DNA from: a virus | Length of the DNA stretch: 64,000 nucleotides | Virus record (IMG/VR): IMGVR_UViG_3300042479_000727 | Coordinates: 1-64,000 of that record | Strand: one strand, 5' to 3' | Part shown: piece after piece, positions 1 to 9,611 of the stretch | How positions within the stretch are numbered: position 1 is the stretch's first letter | How the letters are laid out: each line of letters starts with the position of its first letter | Position numbers and translations under genes: made by a program | Notes under the pieces: generated by a model | Told to the model about the DNA's origin: nothing | What the model saw: only the letters and a program-made list of their open reading frames with translations | Database searches by the model: none

Positions 1-3000
1 CAGCAAGTGTTACACTGATCACAAATGCTATCACAGCTAGAGCAGCAGCGGTTACAGCACCTCAGATAGCAGCCGCCATAGCTAGTGTGCCGGCAAGACG
101 TAGTCCTAGTAATTTGATCCAAGTGGCTACCGGACAGTATAGAGAAACATTACCTATTATTGTGCCAGAACAGACCTGTATACAAGGTGACGAATTACGC
201 TCAACCAACGCAGGTCCTGCAGGTAGCCTGACCAACAGATCCGATGCAGGCTACAGCATAGGAGCATTGACTAGACTGCAAACAGTGGTTGACCAAATTG
301 TTCGAGGAGCCAACGTTACAGAAAGCTCAGGTAACACTGCAATTCAAAGTGCGTCATTTCCATATGCCAGCACCGAAGAAGCAGCAGATGCAGCACAATT
401 GGTCAGAGTCATGCAGCATCAAATTGATTTCAAGATCAGTTCCACATTCATGGTGAGTTCCGCAGATCCTACAGGATATAATAGTTCATTCTTATCAGGA
501 TTTGGTGATGCAAGAACGCTGCTGATTGAAAACAAAGAATTTATCAAAGACGAAATCACAGCGTTCTTAAATGAAAATTATAGCACATTAAAATTTAGTA
601 GAACCAAATGCAAGCGTGATGTAGCATTTATTGTTGATGCTATGAGCTATGATTTGACCTATGGCGGAACCTGGGCTACACTAGTAGCCGGCACAGCCTA
701 CTTTGACGGAGATAACAGCTCGGCACTGCAAATTGACAGCACAGAAATCGCCGCAACGGCAGCTGCCTACGGTAGACTAAAAACTATTGTGCAACAGATC
801 ATTGCCAATACCACAGTAACAAAATCCACAGGCAACACTGCTACTCAATGGACCGACAGCACTAATTTAACGGGTGGAGCAGCAGCTAACGCTACAGTAG
901 GTGCATTGGTAGACATCATCACTAACATCATACAAGGTGATAGCACAGAAGCCACAACACCACAGATCACAGTTACTACAATATCTGGTACAGACACACT
1001 TACCAGCAACAGTCATGGATTAAGTGTAGGAGATGCAGTTGTTCCAAGAGAAACTGGCAACGGGTTAACCAACGGTGTCAAATATTGGGTAGTAGGCACA
1101 GTAAACACTAACACATTCCAACTGGCAGCTACATATGGCGGCGCAGTGTTAACTACATTTACCAACGGTGCTGGTATTAGCATACCTGTAGAAGTTATAG
1201 ACTATCCTACTGCTACCAATGCCGTGACATCAACAACTGCTTTGATTGCTGCTGCGGTGACATTAGACGCTGCACAAGAAACCATTGTCCAAAATGTTGT
1301 AGATGATCTAAATGCAGTAGCATGGCACACTGACTTTGTAGTAGACGAAACTTCGTTGACCTCGACAGATTTTAGAATCTACGTTGGTAAGCATACTCTC
1401 GCACACACCTATGTCAGTGGTGGAATAGTAACGAAATCCAATGGAACAGAGTTAGCAGTTAGTAACTTTGTCTATAATAACTCTACAGGATATGCGGTAG
1501 TGACTACTGCAACACACGGATTAGCAGCAGGCGACATTGTTAACATAACAAGTATTACTGTATCTTGCCTATCGTCAGGTGGTACTTCCTTTACTGCGAT
1601 ATTCCCAAGTGCATACAAAACTGATGGTGTTACTCCTAAGATTCGATATCTACAAACCAAGTGTATTAGAGATACTCGATTGATTCTAGAAGCTGTGATG
1701 TTTGACTTTATGTTCAACAGCAACTTCAAATCTAGAGAAGCAGCATACTCATATCTAAGAGCTTCAGCAGCAGAGGTATTTGTAGGTAATCAAAAAACCA
1801 TTACTAGAGACGCATTAACTAATGCCAAAACAGAAGCACTGGCCAATGTGGGCGGTAACGCAACTGCACAGGCTCGTATTGAAACACTAATGACCTTAGT
1901 AGATGATATCCTTTACGGTGCCACTAATGAAGGCAGTCGTTGTGCCACAGGCAACAGAATGATTGACTATGCTGTGCTGCAATTAGAGAGAAATAGAGAT
2001 TATATAGTTGCAGAGATTGATGCTTACATCGATTCAACATATACAACTACAGTAACTAATGCCACAGCAGCCACAGATGTGTTTACCTGCACTAGCACTT
2101 CCTGGATGAAACGTAATACAGCAGTAAGATTTACAGGAACTGCATTTGGCGGAATTAGCACAGACACTACCTACTATATACAAAACGTTGTAAGTTCAAC
2201 AACTTTTAAAATTGCTACAACTAGAGATTCAAACACAGCATTTAATATTGCATCAAATGCCACCGGATCTATGACAGTAGCATTGTATTACAATAGTGCA
2301 TCGTGCCTGCGAGATGTTGGCACTTATATCGATGCGCTAAAATATGATTTGAAATATCCAGGCAACTACAAATCTAGATACGCAGCTAGATACTATGCAA
2401 ATAGTGTAACAGGCAGTTTAGAAGAAGACATGTATTATCTCAGGGATGCCACAGGTCTAAGAGATCAAACACTCGAAGGACTTACTGGTGATCTGTTAGC
2501 AGAAAATGAATTCGGTACTTCTAGAGTAAGTGCAGGAGCATATGCTTCGTTGGATCCAGGATGGGGGCCAGAGGATTATCGTACATGGATTATAACACGT
2601 TCACCATATGTGCAGGGGTTGACCACATTGGGCACAGCGGCTGTAGGTCAAAAGATTGATGGCTCACTGCACAACGGTGGTAATGATTCTATAGTTAGCA
2701 ACGACTTCACCCAGGTAATATCAGATGGTATCGGTGCTTGGATTACTAACAACGGTCGTGCTGAACTTGTTTCAGTGTTTACTTACTATGCTCACATTGG
2801 ATATTTGGCTGAAAATGGCGGACGTATCCGCGGAACAAACGGCAACAATTCATACGGAGATTTTGGTTCTGTAGCAGAAGGGGTTGACAACTCTGAAACT
2901 GCCGGCACAGCCATAGTTGATAATAGACTGCAATTTGACGCAGAGATCGATCGTGTTATCACTGACGGATCAGCATTGGTGCAATTAGAATTCACAAATG

Positions 3001-5681
3001 CAGGTATTGACTATACAGAAGTCACTTATACACTCACCGGCGGCGGCTCCGGAGCTATAGTCGAAGCAGATGAATTCCGTGATGACGCTGTGTTTGAAGT
3101 TCGAATGTTAGACCTAATTGACGACAGCACTAATGCTCCTGAGGCTGAGGGAAATCTTGGCGGATTTGGTTATATCACAAACTCCAACACTGCCCAAGGT
3201 GGAACATTGACTTCTGTAACCATAGCTGCCACAGACGGCGAATCTAGTTCTGCTTACATAGGCATGAAGATAGTGCTCACAGGTGGCGCAGGTGTTGGTC
3301 AGTTTGGTATTATCACCACATATAATTCAGGTACAAAAGTAGCTGGGCTGATCAAAGAATCCGACGGTACAGCAGGTTTTGATCATTTAGTAGCAGGCAC
3401 AGCAATTATATCTCCAGATGCTTCTTCGACATATATCATTGAACCTAGAGTAACGTTCTCAGCGCCTGGATACACCAGCACAGCTGCCACTCTGCCAACC
3501 AGCGGAGCCTGGACAGCAGTGAAATATGGCGAAACTGCTGCGGTGTATACTACAGTCACAGGCACATATACAGGCACAGGAGTAGGAGCCACATTCACCG
3601 TGATACGCAATGGATGGAAATATACACCATCAACACAGAGCGCAGGCACAGGATATACCAGACTAGAAACCATAACAATTTTAGGTAATAGTCTAGGCGG
3701 CACAACTCCTGCCAACGATTTAATAATTACTATTACCGCAGTGAATTCTACCACAGGTGCTATCTTAGATTTTGATCACTCAGGTTACGGCATAGGTGGC
3801 AGATATGTAGCTCTACGCAATGGAGTTACCGCTGGTGCAACATCAGAAGATGGCGTTAATTGGACTTCACAAACTAGCTTGATGCCAAGCGGAGCGAACT
3901 GGTCTGCAATGGCCGCCGGTCTGTTTGACGACAATTCCACAGTGGGCAAGGTCAGCAAATTCGTAGCAGTAGCAGGCACAAGTGCAAATACTACCGGAGC
4001 ATACAGTAGTGACGGTATTACCTGGTCAGCAACCAGCATGCAGACTTCTGCGGTATGGGTCGATGTGGCCTTCGGTGCACAGAAATTTGTGGCAGTCAGC
4101 AGCGATGTAACCACAGTGAGAATCAGCAATGACGGCGAAACATGGGATCAGACAGGCACATTGACCACGACTGGATTCACAGCCATAGCCTACGGTAAAA
4201 ATAGATTTGTTGCAATTAAGAGCGGCACTAATGTTACCAATCATGCCACATCAACCACAGTTACAGGAACATGGACTGCAGGCACATTGCCGAGTTCGTC
4301 AAACTGGAACAGTATCGCCTATGGTAACAACAGATTTGTTGCTATTTCGAGCACCAGCGGCACTGTTGCTGCCTATAGTTTAGACGGTATAACTTGGTCA
4401 TCTAGCACATTACCAGCTACAGCATCGTGGACCAAAGTTACATACGGTCAGGGAGTATTCCTTGCCGTGAGCACAACTACAGCAGCAGCAACATCGCCAG
4501 ACGGAGTAACATGGACCACTAGAACTACTTCTACGGCAGCTAGCGGTTTCTCAGCAATCACTTTTGGTAATAGAAATCGCTACGGCCTGTTTGTAGGTGT
4601 AGGTGGCAGCACAGGCACAGTGGCCACTTATATTAGAACCGGAGCCACTGCTAGAGGTCGTGCTAAAGTGGCTGCTGACAAACTGTTCCAGGTTAATATC
4701 ACAGAGCCTGGATCGGGATATGCCTCGGCGCCAACAATTACATTCACTGATCCTAATAACACATTTGAATCCCCCGTGACCGTGAGAACCGGCAGCGGTG
4801 TGTTAGCTAATCCTAGTTTTGTTAACAGAGGATCGGGTTATGTCACAGGTAGCGGTGAAGTAGACATAGGTGATGGTTATTCCAACCTATTCCAACCTGG
4901 TTCGTTTGTGGCGCTGAGAAGAATCAGCATTCAACCAGTGCCCGGAGCCAACGTGGTGTTCAGTCATCTACCTGACAGAACTTTTAAGTTGGTCAACGTG
5001 ATCACATTCTTGGGTGAAAACGAGGGTGCTTACACAGCATTCTTCCAAATTAGCCCACAACTGACAAGATCAGAAGCTCCGGCAGACGGAGTTAGTGTTG
5101 AAACTAGGATTAGATACAGTCAGGTTAGATTAACTGGACACGATTTCTTGGACATAGGCACAGGCAGTTTCATTGACACTAATTATCCCGGTGCGCCTAA
5201 TCAACCTGCTATTCCTGCCAACGAAGCTGTGGACAACGGAGGAGGTCGAGTGTTCTTTACCTCCACAGACCAAGACGGTAACTTCCGTGTTGGTGATCTG
5301 TTTGCTATCGAGCAAAGCACTGGTATTGCTACACTGAATGCAGATGCATTTAACATTAGCGGACTGCAAGAACTTAACTTGGGCAACGTAACACTAGGCG
5401 GCGGTTCAGCTACAATCACTGAATTTTCAACAGATCCATTCTTTACAGCAGATTCGGATAATATTGTGCCCACACAGCGAGCAATCAAAGCTTATATTGC
5501 GGGCCAAATTGGAGGTGGTGGTGCAAGTTTGAACGTGAACTCTATCACAGCAGGTAGTGTGTTTATTAGTTCTAACATTATAACTACTACTACTGGCGGC
5601 CCAATTAAAATAAATGCTAATTTTGAATTCAGAGGCGGAGTTACCGGAGTTCCCCTGGCATTCAACTACTTTTTGAACTAA
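1..5681 (+). CDS. Giant tail-fibre/virion structural protein with beta-propeller (5' partial)
   Basis: The frame is open from base 3 at the left edge, so the true start lies outside the window; at least 1892 residues are visible, and a GTG at 87 is only an internal codon. Three copies of a module with a Cys-x-Arg-Asp motif followed by a YDL or FDF segment occur near 605-670, 1655-1740 and 2297-2400. Six or seven repeats of the type FVAVxx...SxDGITW lie at about 3800-4620 and look like a beta-propeller. The C-terminal part, around 5100-5400, has RLTGHDFLDIGTG and TSTDQDGNFRVG, a tail I know from large fibre proteins of T4-like marine phages. Likely a long tail-fibre or baseplate-linked adhesin. 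Fibre genes follow at once. The exact place in the virion is not shown by the sequence. Confidence 0.8.
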   Translation, partial: ASVTLITNAITARAAAVTAPQIAAAIASVPARRSPSNLIQVATGQYRETLPIIVPEQTCIQGDELRSTNAGPAGSLTNRSDAGYSIGALTRLQTVVDQIVRGANVTESSGNTAIQSASFPYASTEEAADAAQLVRVMQHQIDFKISSTFMVSSADPTGYNSSFLSGFGDARTLLIENKEFIKDEITAFLNENYSTLKFSRTKCKRDVAFIVDAMSYDLTYGGTWATLVAGTAYFDGDNSSALQIDSTEIAATAAAYGRLKTIVQQIIANTTVTKSTGNTATQWTDSTNLTGGAAANATVGALVDIITNIIQGDSTEATTPQITVTTISGTDTLTSNSHGLSVGDAVVPRETGNGLTNGVKYWVVGTVNTNTFQLAATYGGAVLTTFTNGAGISIPVEVIDYPTATNAVTSTTALIAAAVTLDAAQETIVQNVVDDLNAVAWHTDFVVDETSLTSTDFRIYVGKHTLAHTYVSGGIVTKSNGTELAVSNFVYNNSTGYAVVTTATHGLAAGDIVNITSITVSCLSSGGTSFTAIFPSAYKTDGVTPKIRYLQTKCIRDTRLILEAVMFDFMFNSNFKSREAAYSYLRASAAEVFVGNQKTITRDALTNAKTEALANVGGNATAQARIETLMTLVDDILYGATNEGSRCATGNRMIDYAVLQLERNRDYIVAEIDAYIDSTYTTTVTNATAATDVFTCTSTSWMKRNTAVRFTGTAFGGISTDTTYYIQNVVSSTTFKIATTRDSNTAFNIASNATGSMTVALYYNSASCLRDVGTYIDALKYDLKYPGNYKSRYAARYYANSVTGSLEEDMYYLRDATGLRDQTLEGLTGDLLAENEFGTSRVSAGAYASLDPGWGPEDYRTWIITRSPYVQGLTTLGTAAVGQKIDGSLHNGGNDSIVSNDFTQVISDGIGAWITNNGRAELVSVFTYYAHIGYLAENGGRIRGTNGNNSYGDFGSVAEGVDNSETAGTAIVDNRLQFDAEIDRVITDGSALVQLEFTNAGIDYTEVTYTLTGGGSGAIVEADEFRDDAVFEVRMLDLIDDSTNAPEAEGNLGGFGYITNSNTAQGGTLTSVTIAATDGESSSAYIGMKIVLTGGAGVGQFGIITTYNSGTKVAGLIKESDGTAGFDHLVAGTAIISPDASSTYIIEPRVTFSAPGYTSTAATLPTSGAWTAVKYGETAAVYTTVTGTYTGTGVGATFTVIRNGWKYTPSTQSAGTGYTRLETITILGNSLGGTTPANDLIITITAVNSTTGAILDFDHSGYGIGGRYVALRNGVTAGATSEDGVNWTSQTSLMPSGANWSAMAAGLFDDNSTVGKVSKFVAVAGTSANTTGAYSSDGITWSATSMQTSAVWVDVAFGAQKFVAVSSDVTTVRISNDGETWDQTGTLTTTGFTAIAYGKNRFVAIKSGTNVTNHATSTTVTGTWTAGTLPSSSNWNSIAYGNNRFVAISSTSGTVAAYSLDGITWSSSTLPATASWTKVTYGQGVFLAVSTTTAAATSPDGVTWTTRTTSTAASGFSAITFGNRNRYGLFVGVGGSTGTVATYIRTGATARGRAKVAADKLFQVNITEPGSGYASAPTITFTDPNNTFESPVTVRTGSGVLANPSFVNRGSGYVTGSGEVDIGDGYSNLFQPGSFVALRRISIQPVPGANVVFSHLPDRTFKLVNVITFLGENEGAYTAFFQISPQLTRSEAPADGVSVETRIRYSQVRLTGHDFLDIGTGSFIDTNYPGAPNQPAIPANEAVDNGGGRVFFTSTDQDGNFRVGDLFAIEQSTGIATLNADAFNISGLQELNLGNVTLGGGSATITEFSTDPFFTADSDNIVPTQRAIKAYIAGQIGGGGASLNVNSITAGSVFISSNIITTTTGGPIKINANFEFRGGVTGVPLAFNYFLN

Positions 5682-5684
5682 ATA
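5678..5684 (+). promoter_or_regulatory. Possible late promoter variant CTAAATA
   Basis: CTAAATA overlaps the stop codon of the giant fibre gene and lies 20 bases before the ATG at 5705. It differs from the T4 late box by its first base, so it is a weaker candidate. A GGAG ribosome site follows before the ATG. Confidence 0.35.
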
Positions 5685-5704
5685 TATACATGGAGAAATA
5701 AATT

Positions 5705-6025
5705 ATGGCAACAGGAAGATTAGGAACCGCAGATTTATCAGCAGTCACGCTGACAACACTGTATACAGTGCCTGCTACAACATTCACAGTGGCAACAGTC
5801 AGTGTGGTAAATCGTGGTGCAAGTGCAGCACTGATACGAATAGCACTAGCAAGTTCTGCGTCACCCACTGACGCTGAATGGCTGGAATATGACGTGAGTC
5901 TATCTCCTAAAGGTGTGTTAGAACGCACCGGTATTGTTATGGATGCAGCAAAATTACTGGTAGTTCGTTCCAGTGCTACTGGTGTCAATGCAGTGGTCTA
6001 TGGCATTGAAACTGCAACGGCCTAA
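5705..6025 (+). CDS. Small tail-fibre-associated structural protein
   Basis: 106 residues, rich in Ala, Thr, Ser and Val with alternating hydrophobic residues, which suggests an all-beta sandwich. There is no signal peptide, membrane segment or catalytic motif. It starts at ATG with a GGAG site (TGGAGAAATAAATT) in front, lies 24 bases after the giant fibre gene, and is followed after 13 bases by another fibre gene. Small beta proteins at this place in T4-like marine phages are usually fibre parts or accessory adhesins. I do not recognise the exact family. Confidence 0.6.
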   Translation: MATGRLGTADLSAVTLTTLYTVPATTFTVATVSVVNRGASAALIRIALASSASPTDAEWLEYDVSLSPKGVLERTGIVMDAAKLLVVRSSATGVNAVVYGIETATA

Positions 6026-6038
6026 CTAGGAGAATACC

Positions 6039-6941
6039 ATGGGTAGAAAACATACAGCAGGAACAGCAGGCGGCTCAGGAGTTGGTGGTTTTAATATAGA
6101 TAACACCACCCTAACTGCTGCTGACGATCTGGACATTACCATAGATCCTGCCGGCACTGGCATATTTAAAATAGCTGGTGATGCACAGCTACAGGCTCAG
6201 GGGGATCTTCGATTTGCAGATTCAGATAGTTCAAACTGGGTGGCGTTTCAAGGCCCAGCTACAGTCTCATCAAATGTAACCTGGACACTGCCCGGTACAG
6301 ACGGCACAAACACACAGTTGTTATCAACTAATGGATCAGGTGTGTTAAGTTGGGCCACTGCCGGATTATCTTTAACGGATAATACCTCTGATGCTGCATC
6401 TCACTTTGTGACGTTGACTACATCTACTACAGATACTACTATCACCTCAGTGAGACGTAGTTCTTCAAAATTGACTTTCCAGCCCAGCACAGGAACATTA
6501 AGTGTCACTGAGTTAAGAGTAGCAGGACTGGCTACAAGTCTCCAAGTAGAAAATGTGCAGACAAGCAGTTATACCTGTGTATTAGAAGACGCTGGAAAAG
6601 TTGTTACCATGAACAACACCAGCTCAGCAACTATAACCATACCTCCCAATAGCAGTGTGGCGTATCCCATAGGCACAGTGATCAGCATAGCTAGAATCAA
6701 CACGGGTAGTGTAGCTCTCACAGCAGGTGCTGGAGTCACACTCACAGGAAATACTGGTACTGGGGCTATGAATGCTAACGAACAATTATTTTGTAGAAAA
6801 CGCAGCACAGACACCTGGTTGGTAGTTCACACCTTGGTCACTGGTTCCGTTAGCGCCACTGGTGGTACAGTCACAACACCCGCCGGATATAAACTTCATC
6901 AGTTTACATCAACTGGTGCCCAAAGTTTTATTATATCGTAA
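6039..6941 (+). CDS. Tail-fibre protein ending in a truncated Gly-rich-domain strand
   Basis: 300 residues. The N-terminal half has the repetitive beta style of phage fibres (LDITIDPAGTGIFKI, TWTLPGTDGTNTQLLSTNG). The middle resembles a trimeric fibre head with a TITIPPNSSVAYPIGT segment. The last residues, PAGYKLHQFTSTGAQSFIIS, match the opening strand of the glycine-rich adhesin domain that is complete in the next gene, but here the protein stops before any glycine-rich stretch. ATG start with AGGAG five bases upstream. Probably a distal tail-fibre subunit; receptor unknown. Confidence 0.65.
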   Translation: MGRKHTAGTAGGSGVGGFNIDNTTLTAADDLDITIDPAGTGIFKIAGDAQLQAQGDLRFADSDSSNWVAFQGPATVSSNVTWTLPGTDGTNTQLLSTNGSGVLSWATAGLSLTDNTSDAASHFVTLTTSTTDTTITSVRRSSSKLTFQPSTGTLSVTELRVAGLATSLQVENVQTSSYTCVLEDAGKVVTMNNTSSATITIPPNSSVAYPIGTVISIARINTGSVALTAGAGVTLTGNTGTGAMNANEQLFCRKRSTDTWLVVHTLVTGSVSATGGTVTTPAGYKLHQFTSTGAQSFIIS

Positions 6942-6956
6942 GCATAGGAGAAATAT

Positions 6957-7901
6957 ATGCCTTTTATCAGCACAATAAGAAGTCAATCAAATATTCAACA
7001 GCCCGAAAAAGCAATTTCGGAATCTATCTATGAAATCACTGGCGGTGATAAAGTATACACTGCTGGCGGCTATACCATTCACATGTTTACCACCGTGGGA
7101 GATCATCAGCTAAATGTCAAAGTCAAAGACCAATACAAAAATTCAGCAATGAATTTGGTGAATACCGCCGCTGGTATAACTGTGGAGTATCTAGTTATTG
7201 GCGGTGGCGGCAGCGGCGGCCAGGGATACAGCACCAACGGCAATGGTGGCGGCGGTGCCGGAGGATACCTATCAGGCACCACACCCCTGACAACAGGCAC
7301 GACGCCAGTTACAGTTGGCACAGGTGGTGGACCTCAACCTTACAATGGCGGTGCAAATGGCGCTTCTAGTAATCTTGGACCTATACAGGGCATCTATGGA
7401 GGTTACGGCGGCTATTATCATGGCTCAGCCGGCCAATACGGTGGAAGTGGTGGCGGAGCAGCCTACGGCTACGGCGCCGGTTCGAGCCAACCGGGTCAAG
7501 GGTTTCCAGGTAGTCCATACACATATACTTGGTCGGGCGGTGGCGGTGGTGGGTCCAGTCAAGCCGGTCAGAATCATCAAGGTGGACTTGGTACCAGCAG
7601 CTCAATCACTGGCTCTGCATTAGCTCGAGCAGGTGGTGGTGGTGGTGGTGGTAACAGCTCAGAACCAGGTGGAGATGGAGCCAGCGGTGGCGGTAGAGGT
7701 CACGGATCTACTCCAAATTGGGGCTACAGCTACTATTCATACAGTCAAGATCCTCGCGGAGGATGGGGAGTAACTCATGCCTATACAGCTAATTCCGGAT
7801 CAGGCGGCGGCGCAGGCTCATACTGGGCTCCAAACATTGGCTGGGGTGCAGGTTCGGGATACGGTGCCAGCGGCCTAGTGGTAGTAAGGTATCCTAACTA
7901 A
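6957..7901 (+). CDS. Glycine-rich tail adhesin
   Basis: 314 residues. After about 75 residues of ordinary sequence with GGYTIHMFTTVGDHQLNV comes VEYLVIGGGGSGGQG, then about 200 residues of Gly-rich repeats (GGGG, GGYGGYYHG, GGGGGGSS), ending in ASGLVVVRYPN. This is the layout of the phage glycine-rich domain family, which packs polyglycine helices and ends with a conserved ASGxVxVRY strand. Such proteins sit at fibre tips and bind receptors, in the manner of gp38-type adhesins of T-even phages. An AGGAG site precedes the ATG, and the stop codon overlaps the next start (TAATG). Confidence 0.75.
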   Translation: MPFISTIRSQSNIQQPEKAISESIYEITGGDKVYTAGGYTIHMFTTVGDHQLNVKVKDQYKNSAMNLVNTAAGITVEYLVIGGGGSGGQGYSTNGNGGGGAGGYLSGTTPLTTGTTPVTVGTGGGPQPYNGGANGASSNLGPIQGIYGGYGGYYHGSAGQYGGSGGGAAYGYGAGSSQPGQGFPGSPYTYTWSGGGGGGSSQAGQNHQGGLGTSSSITGSALARAGGGGGGGNSSEPGGDGASGGGRGHGSTPNWGYSYYSYSQDPRGGWGVTHAYTANSGSGGGAGSYWAPNIGWGAGSGYGASGLVVVRYPN

Positions 7902-8329
7902 TGGCAATTTTTAAAACCAATCGAGACATATTCACAGCGCCTTGGGAAGATGAATTGTTCAATGAGAATTGGATGGATCATGATGTTCCTTATGCGCCAC
8001 CAACTGTGGATTGGAAATATGATAGAGAAATGAGGATCGAGGATGTGGAAATCTGGGAACAGATTTGCTACAAAACCGGAGGCATAGGGTTATATGCTGC
8101 ATATCTGCCCTATGCTGAATTTTATATTGTCACAGGAAAATGGATACAGGCAAAACCTGGCAATATTGAATGTTTTTACGGCCCAGGTTCCATGCAGGCT
8201 GCATATCGCAGAGCCAAAGAAGTAGGAATGATAGTTGCTGTAAAAGAAACCTGGGTAGACGATAAAGATCTGTGGTTGCATCAACCTGGTGGAGCCAAAC
8301 AGCAAGGCAATGTCACATTGTCTGATTAA
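7901..8329 (+). CDS. Hypothetical protein, paralogue of the 11768 gene
   Basis: 142 residues, ATG overlapping the adhesin stop codon. Function not recognised. The core IWEQICYKTGGIGLYAAYLP with YAEFYIV after it, and a later ETWVDD, match VWEEIYFKPGVIGVYAAWDP, CEFYLV and NVWVDE in the protein at 11768-12112, so the two are paralogues. No signal peptide or membrane helix. It ends nine bases before the convergent oxygenase gene. By position it may be a fibre-linked or accessory protein. Confidence 0.65.
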   Translation: MAIFKTNRDIFTAPWEDELFNENWMDHDVPYAPPTVDWKYDREMRIEDVEIWEQICYKTGGIGLYAAYLPYAEFYIVTGKWIQAKPGNIECFYGPGSMQAAYRRAKEVGMIVAVKETWVDDKDLWLHQPGGAKQQGNVTLSD

Positions 8330-8337
8330 TTCCGGAA

Positions 8338-8937
8338 CTAGGCATATTCAAAGTTTGCGCTAATGCTAATCCTAAGCTCTTTACTGTAATTTTTTTCCAC
8401 CATGTGTGGAACATTAGATCTAAATATCAAAAGCAAATCGTCTACTGGTTCATACGTACAGGTTTTCCTGCTAGCAAAATTTTCAAGATTGCCTTCTACC
8501 GGAAGAGTATACATGTCAGTCATGGCTTCTATGCTTCTAAACCGAATTTTTCCACAATTTTCTAACACAGACAGATAGTAACTAACACTGAAATGAGATC
8601 GTGTGTGTTGATGATATTCTTGATAGGCTCCCGGTTCTGCAAGATTAAACCAAAAGTCTTTGCAGTAAAGAGTTTCGATGGGAAGATTAATACCGTAGTT
8701 TTTACCAAATTCGTGTACCTTGTTTCGAAGCAGCTCAATCAAGGATATAACTATAGTGTCTTGATCAGATCTATAATCATAAAATCCCACAGTATTGTAG
8801 GTATCACAGGCCCACTTGGTAACAGTATGACCTTGAGTCTGAAAATATATGGTCTTGGCCTTGTTTACAAGATACTGTCTATGTTGAAAATTTAATGTAT
8901 CATTGTAGATCAGTGTGGGGAACCAACCGTCTATCAT
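8338..8937 (-). CDS. Fe(II)/2-oxoglutarate oxygenase-like protein (HxH type)
   Basis: 199 residues. The N-terminus WFPTLIYND resembles the TIGR02466-type phage oxygenases. YHQHTRSHFSVSYYL (residues 108-122) supplies an H109-x-H111 pair, and IFRSNVPHMV...LRISISANFEY supplies the distal H178 and R189, as in the double-stranded beta-helix fold of Fe(II)/2OG dioxygenases. HxH replaces the classical HxD. It is the last gene of a five-gene minus-strand operon and overlaps the preceding gene by 4 bases. The substrate is unknown. Confidence 0.7.
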   Translation of the reverse strand: MIDGWFPTLIYNDTLNFQHRQYLVNKAKTIYFQTQGHTVTKWACDTYNTVGFYDYRSDQDTIVISLIELLRNKVHEFGKNYGINLPIETLYCKDFWFNLAEPGAYQEYHQHTRSHFSVSYYLSVLENCGKIRFRSIEAMTDMYTLPVEGNLENFASRKTCTYEPVDDLLLIFRSNVPHMVEKNYSKELRISISANFEYA

Positions 8938-9611
8938 TTGGTGTATTGGATATAGGATTTCTCAGCCACAGCATCACCGGGTTTAGTAGATGTTTTATAT
9001 TCTTTTAGAAGTTCTAGACTAGGGACGGTGCCTAGCATGCCCAAAGAATCACGTTTGTCCCATTTCCATTCTGCATTTGGTCCATGAGCATCTACATAAT
9101 GAAAGAAAGCCTGCACTTGCCAAGCATCTTGACCTTTGTCGAAAGGTTCGCGCCAATGAGGCACATCACATCCTCGATAAATTGCTAGGTCACCGGGTAG
9201 TAGATCCACTCGATTACCATCCATATATATTGACCAAACTTTGTCAGCATCGTAATTGAAATTGAAACACAGAGTTGCAGAAATTTCACAACTAGGCCTA
9301 TCTACATGGGGAGTAAGTGTGTCACCGTTTCTATAAACTCTATAATAGCAATAAGTTGGAAACAGAGAAAAACCCACTGCTTGTTCTAGCACAGGTTGCA
9401 GATGCAACAACATGCTTTCCATTGCAGGATCACAGTATTTTGAATGAGCTTCAGCACACTGAGCTCCGTCGCCCATTAAGGCTTTTTCCGGAGTGAAATC
9501 TTGCATTTCATCAAACAGAGCATATTGAGTGACAAAATCTCTTAGTTCCGTGGAGATTGCGGATCTTAATACTAAGTATTTGTTTTTTTCAAAAAAGTCT
9601 TTATTTTCCAT
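8934..9611 (-). CDS. Fe(II)/2-oxoglutarate oxygenase (HxD type)
   Basis: 225 residues when started at the ATG at 9611, which has AAGGAG at the right distance on the minus strand; a longer reading to 9641 has no such support. YYRVYRNGDTLTPHVDRPSC (residues 89-108) gives H102-x-D104. LLPGDLAIYRGCDVPHWREP gives H152, followed by a WQVQAFFHYVD strand. This is the iron facial triad of a 2OG dioxygenase. It overlaps both neighbours in the minus-strand operon, so translation is probably coupled. The substrate could be a protein or a small molecule. Confidence 0.8.
   Translation of the reverse strand: MENKDFFEKNKYLVLRSAISTELRDFVTQYALFDEMQDFTPEKALMGDGAQCAEAHSKYCDPAMESMLLHLQPVLEQAVGFSLFPTYCYYRVYRNGDTLTPHVDRPSCEISATLCFNFNYDADKVWSIYMDGNRVDLLPGDLAIYRGCDVPHWREPFDKGQDAWQVQAFFHYVDAHGPNAEWKWDKRDSLGMLGTVPSLELLKEYKTSTKPGDAVAEKSYIQYTK

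Noticed and set aside
3800-4620. Sialidase activity for the propeller repeats
   Set aside because: The repeats have a shortened Asp-box-like turn and no visible arginine triad or catalytic Tyr/Glu pair; only binding is inferred.
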